A DNA stretch of 64,000 bases from Perognathus longimembris pacificus (Eukaryota; Chordata; Mammalia; Rodentia; Heteromyidae): assembly GCF_023159225.1 (NCBI RefSeq), contig NC_063163.1, forward strand, positions 107,725,885 to 107,789,884, read 5' to 3'. The position numbers and the translations under genes are program-made. A model generated the notes under the pieces. The model saw only the letters and a program-made list of their open reading frames with translations, was not told the DNA's origin and did no database searches. Of the stretch, positions 61,372-64,000 are shown in pieces; position 1 is the stretch's first letter; each line of letters starts with the position of its first letter.

Positions 61372-61805
61372 GGTATCGGAACTTGAACTCAGGACCTGGG
61401 GACTGTCCCTTAGCTTTTTTGCTCAAGAGTGACACTCTCAGTTGACCCACAACTCCACTTCTGGCTTTACTGGTGCTTAATTAGAGATGAAAGGGTTTTA
61501 TGGACTTTCCTTCCTAGGCTTATTTGGAACCTTGATCCTCAGATCTCGACCTTCTGAATAGCTAAGACTATAGGCATGAGTCACCAGAGCTTGGGCAGGC
61601 AAGTGGGTCCTAAAGACTTTATGTTTAATCATAACATCACAGCAGAAAGAGACCTACCATTGTCTCTTCCTGCTCCTGGTAGGATGACAACACGGGACTT
61701 TCATGACTGCCCCATCCTGGGAGAGTATTCTCTGCTAGGGAGCTGCCGTGACCACATGACCTGTGACCTCTTTCTCTTCTCGTTTCAGTGCTCTGTCCCA
61801 CCTAA
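23580..61805 (+). CDS. FEZ1: FEZ1 spliced coding sequence (9 coding exons, 392 aa)
   Basis: Joining 23580-23890, 33650-33749, 43156-43242, 46504-46672, 50743-51014, 52056-52136, 54333-54408, 60065-60130 and 61789-61805 gives 1179 nt: 392 codons plus TAA, with no internal stop. The protein matches mammalian FEZ1 almost residue for residue and has its usual length. FEZ1 is a cytosolic, largely disordered adaptor that links kinesin-1 to axonal cargo and binds PKC-zeta, DISC1 and SCOCO. Visible features are an acidic N-terminus, Ser58 in the context ISFKSMED (the reported regulatory phosphosite), an acidic stretch at about 182-194, and a charged helical region at about 230-310 that is the known coiled coil. 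It ends in LCPT. The ATG at 23580 has a strong context (A at -3, G at +4). Relative to human, remembered differences cluster in residues 18-30. Confidence 0.97.
24098..24308 (+). mobile_element. IDL-Geo SINE, perfect 14 bp target duplication
   Basis: AAAAGAGAATTCAA at 24084-24097 and 24309-24322. A-rich tail of about 20. Intron 2, 207 bp after exon 2. Confidence 0.93.
24335..24425 (-). mobile_element. L1 3'UTR fragment, antisense (intron 2)
   Basis: TGTACAGAGGGGTTACAG, then AAAGAGTACATTTCC, then AACAATGTCAACCC. The same order is seen at 40980 and 31915. Confidence 0.5.
24593..24681 (+). mobile_element. Free-standing ID monomer, perfect 14 bp target duplication
   Basis: tRNA-Ala-like core with A box TAGCTCAGTGG and B box GTTCGATCCCC, then CCAGTACC and an A-rich tail. 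It has no Geo arm. AAAAAATTATTTCC flanks both sides (24579-24592 and 24682-24695). Confidence 0.9.
24763..24888 (+). mobile_element. 7SL-like arm lacking the Geo arm
   Basis: AATGGCTCCTGCATG to AATTAACCAACAAAAATCC, then cut off by the next copy. Confidence 0.7.
24889..25378 (+). mobile_element. 7SL-Geo SINE split by antisense IDL-Geo
   Basis: Left arm 24889-24988 stops at CATGAGAC. It resumes at 25247 with GAGACTTTTATTTCTAATTAG and the Geo arm. GAGAC at both joints is a short target duplication. Confidence 0.85.
24989..25246 (-). mobile_element. IDL-Geo SINE nested in 7SL-Geo, tail turned (TTCC)n
   Basis: TTCC/TTTC array 24989-25079 at the tail side, then the Geo and ID arms to GCCC. Part of the Geo start is missing. 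Confidence 0.85.
25395..25480 (+). mobile_element. Isolated Geo arm fragment
   Basis: AAAAGTGGAGCTGTAGCTC to GGCTTCAGTACC. It follows (ACC)n at 25375-25396 and precedes a purine array. Confidence 0.6.
25482..25606. repeat. Purine-rich (GAAA/GGAA) tract
   Basis: Irregular AG-only run after an isolated Geo arm. Confidence 0.9.
25957..26030 (-). mobile_element. ID-like SINE fragment
   Basis: GGTTGGAACACAGGGCC and ACAGCTGTCTATCACTGAG. Confidence 0.45.
26091..26326 (+). mobile_element. IDL-Geo SINE, 12 bp target duplication
   Basis: TAGCTAGGTAAG at 26079-26090 and 26327-26338. The tail is AAAT-type. CTTGCTTGCC shows a small duplication. Confidence 0.92.
26339..26824. other. Intron 2 unique DNA
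   Basis: No repeat or exon recognised. CATCTCTCC/GCCTCATT-rich unique DNA continues after the MIR at 26960-27330. Confidence 0.5.
26825..26960 (+). repeat. MIR SINE, sense
   Basis: CTCACTGGGTGAACCTTGGGCAAGTCACTTAACTC is the MIR core; only short pieces of it are quoted in family references. CCTCATCTTTGAAAT follows. Confidence 0.75.
27335..27485 (-). mobile_element. L1 3'UTR fragment, antisense (intron 2)
   Basis: TTATACAGGGGGAGGGATTTC, ATATCTTGATACATGG and CAATTTCACCCTCCCATC fit the reverse of the L1 3' end with its polypurine tract. Confidence 0.45.
27681..27897 (-). mobile_element. IDL-Geo SINE, perfect 13 bp target duplication
   Basis: TTGAAAATGTTTT at 27668-27680 and 27898-27910. Poly-T of about 23. 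Confidence 0.93.
28426..28513 (-). mobile_element. B1-like SINE monomer
   Basis: GAGACAGAGTCTTGCTATG and GCCCAGGCTGGCTTAG. Confidence 0.7.
28690..28905 (-). mobile_element. Old B1/7SL-like SINE remains
   Basis: GCCCAGGCTAGCCTTGAACC, GGATTATAGGCATAGACCACC, and an earlier AGCTGGGATTACATCGG block. Diverged. Confidence 0.4.
29611..29763 (+). mobile_element. 7SL-Geo SINE, 3'-truncated
   Basis: CCATGGCTCTTGTCTG to ATGGCTCAAGTGAGAGC. Confidence 0.7.
29850..29913 (-). mobile_element. ID-like SINE fragment
   Basis: CACACCCAGACCTTGCACATG to ATCACTGAACCCATC. Confidence 0.4.
29965..30219 (+). mobile_element. 7SL-Geo SINE, A20 tail
   Basis: GGGTGCTGGTGGCTCATGCC through TTTAAGCCCTGGATTGGC. Confidence 0.88.
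30545..30660 (+). repeat. MIR SINE, sense
   Basis: CCTGGGTTCAAAGCCACCTC, then TGGCTGTGTGAATTTAGGC and AACTGATTAACGTCAC. A diverged MIR core. Confidence 0.6.
30661..31296. other. Intron 2 unique DNA
   Basis: Non-repetitive. Reading frames on both strands (30935-31299) do not resemble a known family. Confidence 0.5.
31297..31511 (+). mobile_element. 7SL-Geo SINE
   Basis: ACCAGTGGCTCACGCCTG to GTTCAAGCCCCAATATG. The 3' end leads into ATGTGTGC instead of poly-A. Confidence 0.83.
31900..32150 (-). mobile_element. L1 3'UTR fragment, antisense (intron 2)
   Basis: TTGTACAGAGGGGCTACC and GGACAATGTCAGCCC are followed by a C-rich polypyrimidine stretch, the complement of the L1 G-rich tract. It continues longer than the copies at 24335 and 40975. 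Confidence 0.55.
32495..32733 (-). mobile_element. Two ID-like SINE fragments
   Basis: 32495-32562 (GATCTAACCCATGGCC) and 32640-32733 (GGAATTGAACTCGAGAC to CCACTTGAACC). Confidence 0.45.
33043..33293 (-). mobile_element. 7SL-Geo SINE (intron 2)
   Basis: GCGGCTTGAACTCAGGGCG to TGTGAGCCACTGATG. Confidence 0.83.
33650..33749 (+). CDS. FEZ1: FEZ1 exon 3 (residues 104-137)
   Basis: Acceptor TTTCCAG at 33649 and donor GAG|GTATCT at 33750. The 100 nt exon starts by completing Glu104, then reads VWDALTDNYIPSLSEDWRDP, and ends on a codon boundary after DTE. Asn-Ser-Ser replaces the Asn-Cys-Ser remembered for human FEZ1. Confidence 0.97.
34021..34098 (-). mobile_element. ID-like SINE monomer
   Basis: CTAGGGATTGAACCATTG to ACCCCTGAGCTGTAGC. 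Its end is the target of the next insertion. Confidence 0.55.
34110..34319 (-). mobile_element. IDL-Geo SINE, perfect 15 bp target duplication
   Basis: CCCTAGATAACTTTT at 34095-34109 and 34320-34334. GTT-rich tail. Confidence 0.92.
34427..34652 (-). mobile_element. 7SL-Geo SINE (intron 3)
   Basis: GGGGCTTGAACTCAGGGCC to TTACAGGCGTGAGCC. Confidence 0.85.
34697..34776 (-). mobile_element. ID-like SINE monomer
   Basis: GCTGGGGTTGAACCCAGGGC to CTATATCCAGGCCC. Confidence 0.5.
35020..35335 (+). mobile_element. Probable MaLR (MLT1-like) LTR with (TG)n
   Basis: GTCTGGTGAGGGTCC, then (TG)n, TCCTCACATGATC, TTTCATAAGAGTACTAATCC, AGGATTTCAGCC and ACACACGTTCAGCCCATA follow MaLR LTR order. Confidence 0.5.
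35122..35158. repeat. (TG)n microsatellite
   Basis: About 18 TG units within a MaLR-type LTR. Confidence 0.95.
35336..36540. other. Intron 3 unique DNA
   Basis: About 1.2 kb free of recognised repeats. No splice-flanked open frame was identified. Confidence 0.5.
36541..36744 (-). mobile_element. IDL-Geo SINE
   Basis: TTTGCCAGTTCTGAGGC to CCATATTCCCGGCCCC. Confidence 0.87.
37021..37243 (-). mobile_element. IDL-Geo SINE with two GTT arrays
   Basis: One GTT run at the tail and a second GTT run (37095-37112) inside the Geo arm, where poly-T normally sits. Confidence 0.83.
37357..37466 (-). mobile_element. B1-like SINE monomer
   Basis: GTGAGACAGTGTTTTACTAGG to CATTATACCCAGC. Confidence 0.75.
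37493..37711 (-). mobile_element. 7SL-Geo SINE
   Basis: GGGGCTTGAACTCAGGGCC to GCCTCCTGAGTGCTGG. Confidence 0.83.
37773..37986 (-). mobile_element. IDL-Geo SINE, perfect 13 bp target duplication
   Basis: TACAGGATTTCTT at 37760-37772 and 37987-37999. Confidence 0.93.
38216..38452 (-). mobile_element. 7SL-Geo SINE abutting UBE2C pseudogene
   Basis: GGGGCTTGAACTCAGGGCC to GAGCCACTGGTGCCC. It truncates the pseudogene's 3' side. Confidence 0.85.
38453..38769 (-). pseudogene. UBE2C: UBE2C processed pseudogene (antisense, intron 3)
   Basis: The minus strand reads KKLQQELMAL, then after a frameshift MSDGKGMPAFLESDKFLKWMRT, then after a roughly 50 bp deletion [36 protein letters not shown]. This is the E2 enzyme UBE2C (APC/C ubiquitin-conjugating enzyme) without introns. 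The active-site Cys of NICLDIL is Phe (TTC). The Trp of KEKW is TGA (38547-38549), and TAG follows at 38469-38471. The N-terminal leader is not recognisable and the C-terminus is truncated at an adjoining SINE. It is a decayed retrocopy with no coding capacity. Confidence 0.9.
39085..39291 (+). mobile_element. 7SL-Geo SINE with AAAT tail
   Basis: GTGCTGGTGGCTCATGCC to (AAAT)n at 39275-39290. Confidence 0.75.
39473..39568 (-). mobile_element. Geo/ID-like SINE fragment
   Basis: ACTGGGATTCAAACTTGG and CTCTACCAACTGAGCC. Confidence 0.45.
40030..40217 (-). mobile_element. ID-like plus B1-like monomers
   Basis: ID part to 40102 (GGGATCAAACCCAGGAC). B1 part 40105-40217 (GAGATAGGGTTTCAC to CAGGCCCAG). 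Confidence 0.6.
40227..40461 (-). mobile_element. 7SL-Geo SINE
   Basis: GGAGCTTAAACTCAGGCCC to GCCACCAATGCCCAGC, with an inserted C-rich block at 40290-40305. Confidence 0.82.
40465..40972 (+). mobile_element. L1 3' end, sense
   Basis: Contains GATGCTAAGTGAAATGAAC typical of mammalian L1 3' ends, the G-rich polypurine tract at 40820-40875 that marks L1 3'UTRs, then CTCTGTACATCA, AATAAAAAT and an AAC-rich tail. Confidence 0.7.
40975..41075 (-). mobile_element. L1 3'UTR fragment, antisense
   Basis: A block containing GTACAGAGGGGTTACAG-type and GGACAATGTCACCC motifs abuts the preceding sense L1 end. The same block recurs at 24335 and 31905. Confidence 0.5.
41076..41762. other. Intron 3 unique DNA
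   Basis: GC-moderate and without recognised repeat or exon. Confidence 0.5.
41763..42043 (-). mobile_element. ID-like fragment and IDL-Geo SINE
   Basis: 41763-41822 is an ID-like fragment. 41847-42043 is a complete IDL-Geo flanked by TATATGACTTTT and TATACGACTTTT. Confidence 0.8.
42306..42538 (-). mobile_element. 7SL-Geo SINE (intron 3)
   Basis: GGGACTTGAACTCAGGCTC to GTGAGCCAGAGGCACC. Confidence 0.83.
42613..42688. repeat. (CACAT)n pentanucleotide array
   Basis: About 15 units of CACAT with one TACAT variant. Unlike the other simple repeats here, it is not next to a SINE tail. Confidence 0.95.
43156..43242 (+). CDS. FEZ1: FEZ1 exon 4 (residues 138-166)
   Basis: Acceptor CTCCAG at 43155 and strong donor CAG|GTAAGAGT at 43243. 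It is 87 nt, in phase on both sides, and encodes IHEKEEEEFNEK through LLTADQ. It is a symmetric exon, so skipping it would keep the frame. Confidence 0.97.
43268..43600 (-). mobile_element. L1 3'UTR fragment, antisense (intron 4)
   Basis: TTGTACAAAGG, ATATCTTGATCAATGTCACCC and a C-rich tract at 43370-43415. It starts 26 bp after the exon 4 donor, so this intron begins almost directly in repeat DNA. Confidence 0.55.
43783..44004 (-). mobile_element. 7SL-Geo SINE (intron 4)
   Basis: GGGGCTTGAACATAGGGCC to GAGTAGCTAGGATTACAG. Confidence 0.8.
44247..44297. repeat. Compound (TG)n(AG)n
   Basis: About 14 TG followed by about 10 AG units. Confidence 0.95.
44483..44719 (-). mobile_element. 7SL-Geo SINE with TG run
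   Basis: TG run 44483-44513, degraded Geo start, clear TTAATTGGAGGTAAGAGTC and left arm. Confidence 0.75.
45402..45622 (+). mobile_element. IDL-Geo SINE, perfect 14 bp target duplication
   Basis: GAATTTTGTATATC at 45388-45401 and 45634-45647. AAAT-rich tail. Inserted into the L1 3' end. Confidence 0.9.
45625..45920 (+). mobile_element. L1 3' end, sense (intron 4)
   Basis: A G-rich tract GTGAGGGAAGGGGTGGG, then GGTGACATTGATCAAGAAGC, and after an inserted tRNA-like SINE ATTCATAAACTGCTTTG and TAATAAAAAC. It is the sense counterpart of the 43268 fragment. Confidence 0.55.
45738..45832 (+). mobile_element. tRNA-like SINE fragment in L1
   Basis: GGGTTGGAGGCATGGCTCAC to TGAAAAAAGAAAG. A box is present, B box weak. 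Confidence 0.45.
45928..46160 (+). mobile_element. 7SL-Geo SINE seeding an AAGG array
   Basis: GGTGCTGGTGGCTTACTCC to CCCCAGGACTGGCCAAG, running directly into the purine microsatellite. Confidence 0.87.
46161..46380. repeat. (AAGG)n homopurine array, about 220 bp
   Basis: Long AAGG runs with GGGA variants at 46246-46315. It ends about 120 bp before exon 5. Confidence 0.95.
46504..46672 (+). CDS. FEZ1: FEZ1 exon 5 (residues 167-223)
   Basis: Acceptor TTTCCTCAG at 46503 and donor AAG|GTGAGGG at 46673. The 169 nt exon encodes the EEIEEMMQNSPDPEEEEE acidic block and the FNNNWSYE segment, and leaves one base of Gly223. A 220 bp AAGG purine array ends about 120 bp upstream. An IDL-Geo SINE starts 80 bp downstream. 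Confidence 0.97.
46752..46964 (+). mobile_element. IDL-Geo SINE, perfect 15 bp target duplication
   Basis: ACAAAAGGCCCACTG at 46737-46751 and 46965-46979. It lies 80 bp after exon 5 in sense. Confidence 0.93.
47063..47297 (-). mobile_element. 7SL-Geo SINE (intron 5)
   Basis: GGGGCTTGAATTCGGAGTC to GATCCATGGGCACCCAGC. Confidence 0.83.
47346..47384. repeat. (CA)n/(CG)n microsatellite
   Basis: CA units around a short GCGCGCG block. Confidence 0.9.
47565..47690 (-). repeat. MIR-like SINE, antisense
   Basis: GCCCCACTAGGATGGCG, TTAATTGTCTTCCAGAGGTT and GGACTGGTCCAAAGCC. Weak but in MIR order. Confidence 0.4.
48098..48232. repeat. Polypyrimidine tract
   Basis: CCCCTCC/TTCC-rich run of about 135 bp. 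Confidence 0.85.
48232..48305 (-). mobile_element. ID-like SINE monomer
   Basis: GCTGGAGATCAAACCCAGG to CACCCCAGCCC. Confidence 0.5.
48640..48855 (+). mobile_element. IDL-Geo SINE, young subfamily, 18 bp target duplication
   Basis: AAAAGATAGGTGGGTCAG at 48622-48639 and 48856-48873, identical. The body is nearly identical to the copies at 4728, 18619 and 60583. Confidence 0.94.
48874..49524. other. Intron 5 unique DNA
   Basis: Includes a G-rich stretch at 49196-49232. No feature assigned. Confidence 0.5.
49525..49858 (-). mobile_element. Old B1-like and ID-like SINE remnants
   Basis: 49525-49624 B1-like, 49651-49737 ID/Geo-like (TTTGAACACAGGC), 49750-49858 B1-like (AGATAGGGTCTTGC). All are diverged. 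Confidence 0.45.
49866..50526 (-). mobile_element. B1/7SL-like SINE split by the solo LTR
   Basis: Left part: GAGATGGAGTCTTATG through GGTCTAG. Right part from 50451: ACCATGATCC, TTAGCCTCCCATGTAGTTGG and GAGCCACCAAG. Removing the LTR and one GTCTAG restores a continuous antisense 7SL-type element, which dates the LTR as younger. Confidence 0.7.
49917..50450 (+). mobile_element. Solo LTR of a class II (ERVK-like) endogenous retrovirus
   Basis: 534 bp bounded by perfect inverted ends TGTTGGGG (49917-49924) and CCCCAACA (50443-50450). The flanks are an exact 6 bp duplication GTCTAG (49911-49916 and 50451-50456). It holds a TATATA box at 50181, ATTAAA at 50205 and a GT/C-rich R/U5-like part, all giving + orientation. 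No gag, pol or env sequence is present, so it is a recombination-derived solo LTR. The 6 bp duplication fits class II retroviruses. It has split an older B1-like SINE in FEZ1 intron 5. Confidence 0.88.
50743..51014 (+). CDS. FEZ1: FEZ1 exon 6 (residues 223-313, coiled-coil core)
   Basis: Acceptor CCCTGCAG at 50742 and donor AAG|GTATGT at 51015. The 272 nt exon encodes LRHMSGAELAELLDQ followed by the charged amphipathic helix that forms the FEZ coiled coil, ending QMPLK. Ala-Glu-Leu-Ala replaces Ser-Glu-Leu-Thr as remembered in human. It lies about 290 bp downstream of the solo LTR. Confidence 0.97.
51578..51836 (-). mobile_element. 7SL-Geo SINE with TG/CG run (intron 6)
   Basis: TG then (CG)n then GTGCGCGCC, before GGGGCTTGAACTCAAGGCC. 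Confidence 0.85.
52056..52136 (+). CDS. FEZ1: FEZ1 exon 7 (residues 314-340)
   Basis: Acceptor CTCCCACAG at 52055 and donor CAG|GTAGGT at 52137. An 81 nt symmetric exon encoding RFSMEGISNILQSGIRQTFG through DKQ. Confidence 0.97.
52416..52600 (+). mobile_element. 7SL-Geo SINE with internal deletion
   Basis: The left arm loses the segment between CCGTGATTCAAA and the Geo start. Tail is AAC-rich. Confidence 0.78.
52785..53085 (+). mobile_element. Probable MaLR (MST/MLT1-like) LTR
   Basis: GTATTAGTTGGC at the start, then TTTATTTAGTTTACAG, CATCATGGAAGAAG, ACACCCCCAATGACC and CCCATTAGGCC. This is the order of motifs in mammalian MaLR LTRs. Confidence 0.55.
53105..53290 (+). mobile_element. L1 3' end, sense (intron 7)
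   Basis: The polypurine tract at 53135-53178 is followed by GGTGACATAGTCCAAGAAG, CAACCCCTCTGTACAAC and an AATTAAAAAA tail. Confidence 0.6.
53291..54332. other. Intron 7 unique DNA to exon 8
   Basis: No repeat recognised. A normal pyrimidine-rich acceptor region precedes exon 8. Confidence 0.5.
54333..54408 (+). CDS. FEZ1: FEZ1 exon 8 (residues 341-366)
   Basis: Acceptor TCTTCCAG at 54332 and donor ACA|GTAAGT at 54409. It is 76 nt, encodes YLNTVIPYEKK through QMLTN, and splits Ile366 as A|TT. It has Lys-Lys-Ser-Ser where human has Lys-Lys-Ala-Ser. Confidence 0.97.
54592..54756. repeat. Polypyrimidine tract beside 7SL-Geo
   Basis: CTTCC/TCTCC-rich run of about 165 bp at the 3' side of an antisense SINE. 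Confidence 0.88.
54757..54979 (-). mobile_element. 7SL-Geo SINE (intron 8)
   Basis: TTGGGCTTGAACTCAGAGCC to GTGTGAGCCACTGGAG. Confidence 0.82.
55186..55678 (-). mobile_element. 7SL-Geo SINE with TG run, split by IDL-Geo
   Basis: TG/CG run, Geo start to 55282, resumes at 55490 with CCCTGAACTTTTTTGCTC, and ends CTTGTACCCAGC. Confidence 0.85.
55283..55489 (-). mobile_element. IDL-Geo SINE nested in 7SL-Geo
   Basis: Target duplication TCCCTGAACTTTTTT at 55268-55282 and 55490-55504, i.e. Geo-arm sequence of the host SINE. Confidence 0.92.
55879..55928. repeat. (TG)n with TACACACACA end
   Basis: About 18 TG units followed by a short inverse CA run. Confidence 0.95.
56419..56490 (+). mobile_element. 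ID-like SINE monomer
   Basis: GGGCTAGGGATGTAACTCAG with a damaged B box ATTCAGGTCC. Confidence 0.6.
56835..57445 (+). mobile_element. Probable MaLR LTR interrupted by (TATC)n
   Basis: GTGTTAGTCTTATGAC, TGGTTTATTTTGGCC, CTGCTCACCTCATGGTGGCC, then a 115 bp TATC array. It resumes with CCAATCACTTTCCC, CCTCACCTCTAAACATT and GGGGGACATTTCAGATCCAAACTC. Confidence 0.6.
57065..57180. repeat. (TATC)n microsatellite, about 28 units
   Basis: Two arrays separated by AATCTG at about 57150, followed by (TC)n. Confidence 0.95.
57446..58229. other. Intron 8 unique DNA
   Basis: AT-rich. No feature recognised. Confidence 0.5.
58230..58469 (-). mobile_element. 7SL-Geo SINE (intron 8)
   Basis: GAGGCTTGAACTCAGGACC to GTGTGAGCCATGAGTATC. 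Confidence 0.83.
58548..58888 (-). mobile_element. 7SL-Geo SINE after a short sense 7SL fragment
   Basis: 58548-58612 is a sense 7SL-like fragment (GCTTATAATCCCAGCACC). 58622-58888 is the antisense full copy with a GTT-rich tail. Confidence 0.75.
59014..59092 (-). mobile_element. ID-like SINE monomer
   Basis: GCTGAGATTGAATGACATAGG to CATCCTCATCCCTA. Diverged. Confidence 0.4.
59435..59652 (+). mobile_element. 7SL-Geo SINE, 5'-truncated
   Basis: AGTAATCCTAGCTACTCAGG to GTTCAAATCCCAGACC. Confidence 0.8.
59653..59800 (-). mobile_element. L1 3'UTR fragment, antisense (intron 8)
   Basis: GAATTGTACAAAGG, CACTGTGACATTCCC and a C/T-rich stretch CTCCCTCAATACCCTCC, the complementary order of the L1 3' end. 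Confidence 0.45.
60065..60130 (+). CDS. FEZ1: FEZ1 exon 9 (residues 366-388)
   Basis: A (CT)n-rich tract ends in CTTCTAG at 60064 as acceptor, and the donor AAG|GTAAGAG is at 60131. It is 66 nt and encodes LFAMKEDNEKVPTLLTDYILK plus one base of Val388. Confidence 0.97.
60488..60567 (-). mobile_element. ID-like SINE monomer
   Basis: GCTGAGGATTAAACCTAGGGC to GTCCCCCAGTCCC. Confidence 0.6.
60583..60808 (-). mobile_element. IDL-Geo SINE, young subfamily, 15 bp target duplication
   Basis: AGTCTCACATCTTTT at 60568-60582 and 60809-60823. Long T-rich tail. Confidence 0.93.
60824..61322. other. Intron 9 mostly unique DNA
   Basis: A possible degraded antisense MIR lies at 61225-61318 (ACTCTGTAGGGTAGGC). 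Otherwise nothing. Confidence 0.4.
61323..61596 (-). mobile_element. 7SL-Geo SINE with (TG)n (intron 9)
   Basis: A 48 bp TG run abuts TTGGTATCGGAACTTGAACTC. Confidence 0.83.
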
Positions 61806-62155
61806 CTTTGCCTTTGGAGCAGCCTGGCTGCAGGGAGGTCACTGAGCAAGAGTCATTCCATCACAGGGACTGCATGACATCACGTAACCTCCGACGTGTA
61901 TTTAAACATGTATAGCTTAACTTGGATTAAACACGAGCAATCGCGTGCGCGGGGTCCTTTGCTGTTGGCTTCTAGTGCTAGTAATCATTGGATGCATGAC
62001 CAGGGCACAGGGCCGGTGAGGCTCACTGCCTCTTCTCCAGCCATGTCGGGGAAGGCAGACGCTCATTCTGTAGTCTGGCTCCAGCCCTCAAAAGAAAAAA
62101 AGAACAGCTTATACTCTTAAGACTAATTTTGAAATAAACCTTCATTTAATTAATA
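61789..62155 (+). CDS. FEZ1: FEZ1 exon 10 (residues 388-392, stop, 3'UTR)
   Basis: The acceptor CGTTTCAG ends at 61788. Seventeen coding bases complete Val388 and give LCPT followed by TAA at 61803-61805. About 350 nt of 3'UTR follow. An ATTAAA at 61924 could be an earlier signal, but the canonical AATAAA lies at 62133. The exact cleavage site is inferred. Confidence 0.93.
62133..62138 (+). terminator. FEZ1: Poly(A) signal AATAAA of FEZ1
   Basis: The only canonical hexamer in the 400 nt after the FEZ1 stop codon. It is followed by AT-rich then TG-containing sequence (GCTTTGGAGTATG) that would suit a downstream element. Cleavage is predicted at about 62150-62160. Confidence 0.8.
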
Positions 62156-62159
62156 TTCA

Positions 62160-62944
62160 TTGCTTTGGAGTATGCTTCAGCCCTCTACTTCACACCCTCT
62201 AGAGAAAATGCGCGTGGCTGCCTTCACACGCTCTCCTGTGGCCCTGCCCTTGGTGGGTCTCGGTGGGGTGGTGAGAAACAGAGGTAGAGCCACACGTGGG
62301 GGAAGCCATACACAGACTCCCAGGTTCTTGCTACTTGGCCATATTAAAGGGAGCTGCATCACGTGCAGTCAAAAATAGGTGGTTTTCAGAGAGGGCATCA
62401 AACTAGGGCAAAGATAGAAAGGGAATGCCATGGAGAAGCCAGACAGATGTGATGCCTCTTGTTGGAATAGCCAGGTTGGCTTCTGGAGGCCTTGAGGATC
62501 CAGAGATCCGCTGAGCTCACCCAAGATGGCTTCTTTCCTGTGCCAGGACACTACTATTCTTTCTCTGTGCCCCTGTGACTTTACTATGTCTATCCTGCCT
62601 TTCCTGCCCCCCAAAGGTTGCAGCAGTGCTGGCTCCTACACGCACTCTCTGGCACTGACAGCTGGCATCTGCTGGTCTTGACACACCAGCAGGCGAAAGC
62701 TATCCTTGTATTCCAGATGCTTCTCTGCTTGGCTACATTCTGAATTCCATTGGCGTCTGTGTTCTGAAAGGTGTTAACCTAGCCAATTCCCACACTTCTA
62801 CTCCTAAAACAAAACCCTGTTTGGATCTATTGTTACAAACCCACCATTGGTCTTATCTCATCATGGCCTCCAAATACCATGAGTAGGTACAGGTATTATT
62901 TGAATTTTTCTAGTAGAGAGAGAGAGAGAGAGAGAGGGGTGTCG
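62160..62944. other. Downstream spacer
   Basis: GC-moderate unique DNA after the FEZ1 poly(A) site. No open frame of interest. Confidence 0.55.
62912..62936. repeat. (AG)n microsatellite
   Basis: About 12 AG units. Confidence 0.9.
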
Positions 62945-63136
62945 AAATGAGCTGGTGGTGCATGTCTGCAACCTTAGTTACTTAGAAGGGCTGAGACCTG
63001 GAGGATCATGGTTTGAAGCCAGCCCAGGCAGAAAAGTTCACAAGACTCTATTTCCAATCAAACAGCACAATGTTGGACTGGAAGCCAGGCTCAAGTGGTA
63101 GAGCACCATCCATAAGTGGAAAAGCCAAGAGAGGAA
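62945..63136 (+). mobile_element. 7SL-Geo SINE downstream of FEZ1
   Basis: GCTGGTGGTGCATGTCTGC to CAAGTGGTAGAGCACC. Confidence 0.75.
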
Positions 63137-64000
63137 ACAATATAATGAGAAAAGCAGAGATAGCCCTATGCTGGCCCCAGGCTGCATAGGAAGTGGTAGA
63201 GAGAGACTGTCAGGTCTGTTATCCAATTAGACATCCACTGCTGCTTAGGAGTGTGGCATTTGCTTTCACTGAGTGTGCGACATGGAACATCATGGTGTTC
63301 AGAGAAGGCCACAGTGTTGATACAGGTGAGAATAAGAAGACATCCTGGTTGCTTTGCCTCTAACTTCCCAGGCCTCCGCTGGACCTTGAAGTCCCCATAC
63401 AAATCTACAGAGTCGATCAAGTGACATCGCTGTTTGTCCTTTGACACAGAAGGGATGAGTTCGATTCTGCTCCTGAGGGGGCACTGAGGCAGAAGGCAGG
63501 AGGGGTCGTGGGTGGTGTGAGGTCACATGGGCAAGTGTCACACTTGTCAGCTGCCGATTTTTCATCAGTGTCAGCAGAGAGGAAGCGATGAATCCCCAAG
63601 AGCCTTTCCCCGTGCCTTGTGCTTGTCAGATCTGGGTCAGCCACTCCTTTCCCCCAATTTATCCTGCCAGCAGGTGTCTGAAGCAGCAGAGACAAGCTAA
63701 TCAAAGCTGCCGGTGGTTTAAAAATAAATCTGAAGTGTCAGGGACACACTTAGTCCAGGAGGAGGAGGTGAGCTGGAAGGGGGGAGAGCAGGGGCTCTTC
63801 TTTCCTCTGGCCTTTTGTCCACATCAACAGTTTAGAGGGAATGTGAAACCCTCACCTCACAATTCTGCATTGTCCTTCCCTCAATTCGTGCTACTCAAGG
63901 TGTGATGACCAGCAGCAATGTCTACACTTAGTTGCTTATTCGAATGCAAAAATCCCAGGTGGGCCCCCAGACCTCCCAAGTCAGAGTGCACACTCAACAA
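63137..64000. other. Downstream spacer to window end
   Basis: Non-repetitive sequence. In human the next gene on this side is PKNOX2, converging on FEZ1, but no PKNOX2 coding sequence was recognised. A 3'UTR cannot be excluded. Confidence 0.5.

Larger units (their letters stand above)
14600..62155 (+). other. FEZ1: FEZ1 transcription unit
   Basis: The span runs from the CpG-island first exon to the region just past the AATAAA at 62133. Introns 1-9 are 8738, 9759, 9406, 3261, 4070, 1041, 2196, 5656 and 1658 bp. The 5' limit is approximate because no TATA box or cap site is evident. Introns are packed with SINEs in both orientations, but none touches a coding exon. The nearest is the copy beginning 80 bp after exon 5. 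Confidence 0.9.

Noticed and set aside
63137..64000. PKNOX2 terminal exon
   Set aside because: Synteny from memory suggests it nearby, but no homeodomain or C-terminal coding sequence is visible.

Overview
This window is mammalian nuclear DNA holding one complete protein-coding gene, FEZ1 (fasciculation and elongation protein zeta-1, the UNC-76 homologue and kinesin-1 adaptor). It lies on the + strand in ten exons. The coding exons join in phase into a 392-residue protein with GT/AG boundaries throughout: exon 1 (5'UTR, CpG island, ending 14799), exon 2 (23538-23890, ATG at 23580), then 33650-33749, 43156-43242, 46504-46672, 50743-51014, 52056-52136, 54333-54408, 60065-60130 and 61789 to the stop at 61803-61805. 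The poly(A) signal is at 62133.

The repeats identify the organism. Dozens of copies of two dimeric SINEs are present. One has a tRNA-Ala/ID-like left arm joined to a characteristic right arm. This matches the IDL-Geo element described from the rodent superfamily Geomyoidea (kangaroo rats, pocket mice, pocket gophers). The other joins a 7SL/B1-like left arm to the same right arm. Several IDL-Geo copies have perfect 12-18 bp target-site duplications, so the family was recently active. Order from memory of human 11q24: the 14 kb before FEZ1 is the spacer toward EI24, and the last 2 kb is the spacer toward PKNOX2. No exon of either gene was recognised.

Layout: 1-14340 is an intergenic repeat mosaic with a SELENOW (selenoprotein W) retrocopy at 5232-5834 and an old L1 carrying nested SINEs. 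14340-15330 is the CpG-island promoter and first exon. 14800-61788 is the intron/exon body. Intron 3 carries an antisense UBE2C retropseudogene. Intron 5 carries a 534 bp solo retroviral LTR with a 6 bp target duplication, inserted into an older B1-like SINE. Introns also hold 3' fragments of L1, MaLR-type LTRs, MIRs, and many microsatellites, often abutting SINE tails. 62160-64000 is downstream spacer.

I found no undescribed multi-gene system. The points most worth a second look are the two SINE families sharing a right arm, the regular (CA)n runs at the 3' ends of the 7SL-headed family, the SELENOW copy that lost its selenocysteine codon but kept a well-formed SECIS-like hairpin, and the sense-strand solo LTR just upstream of FEZ1 exon 6.
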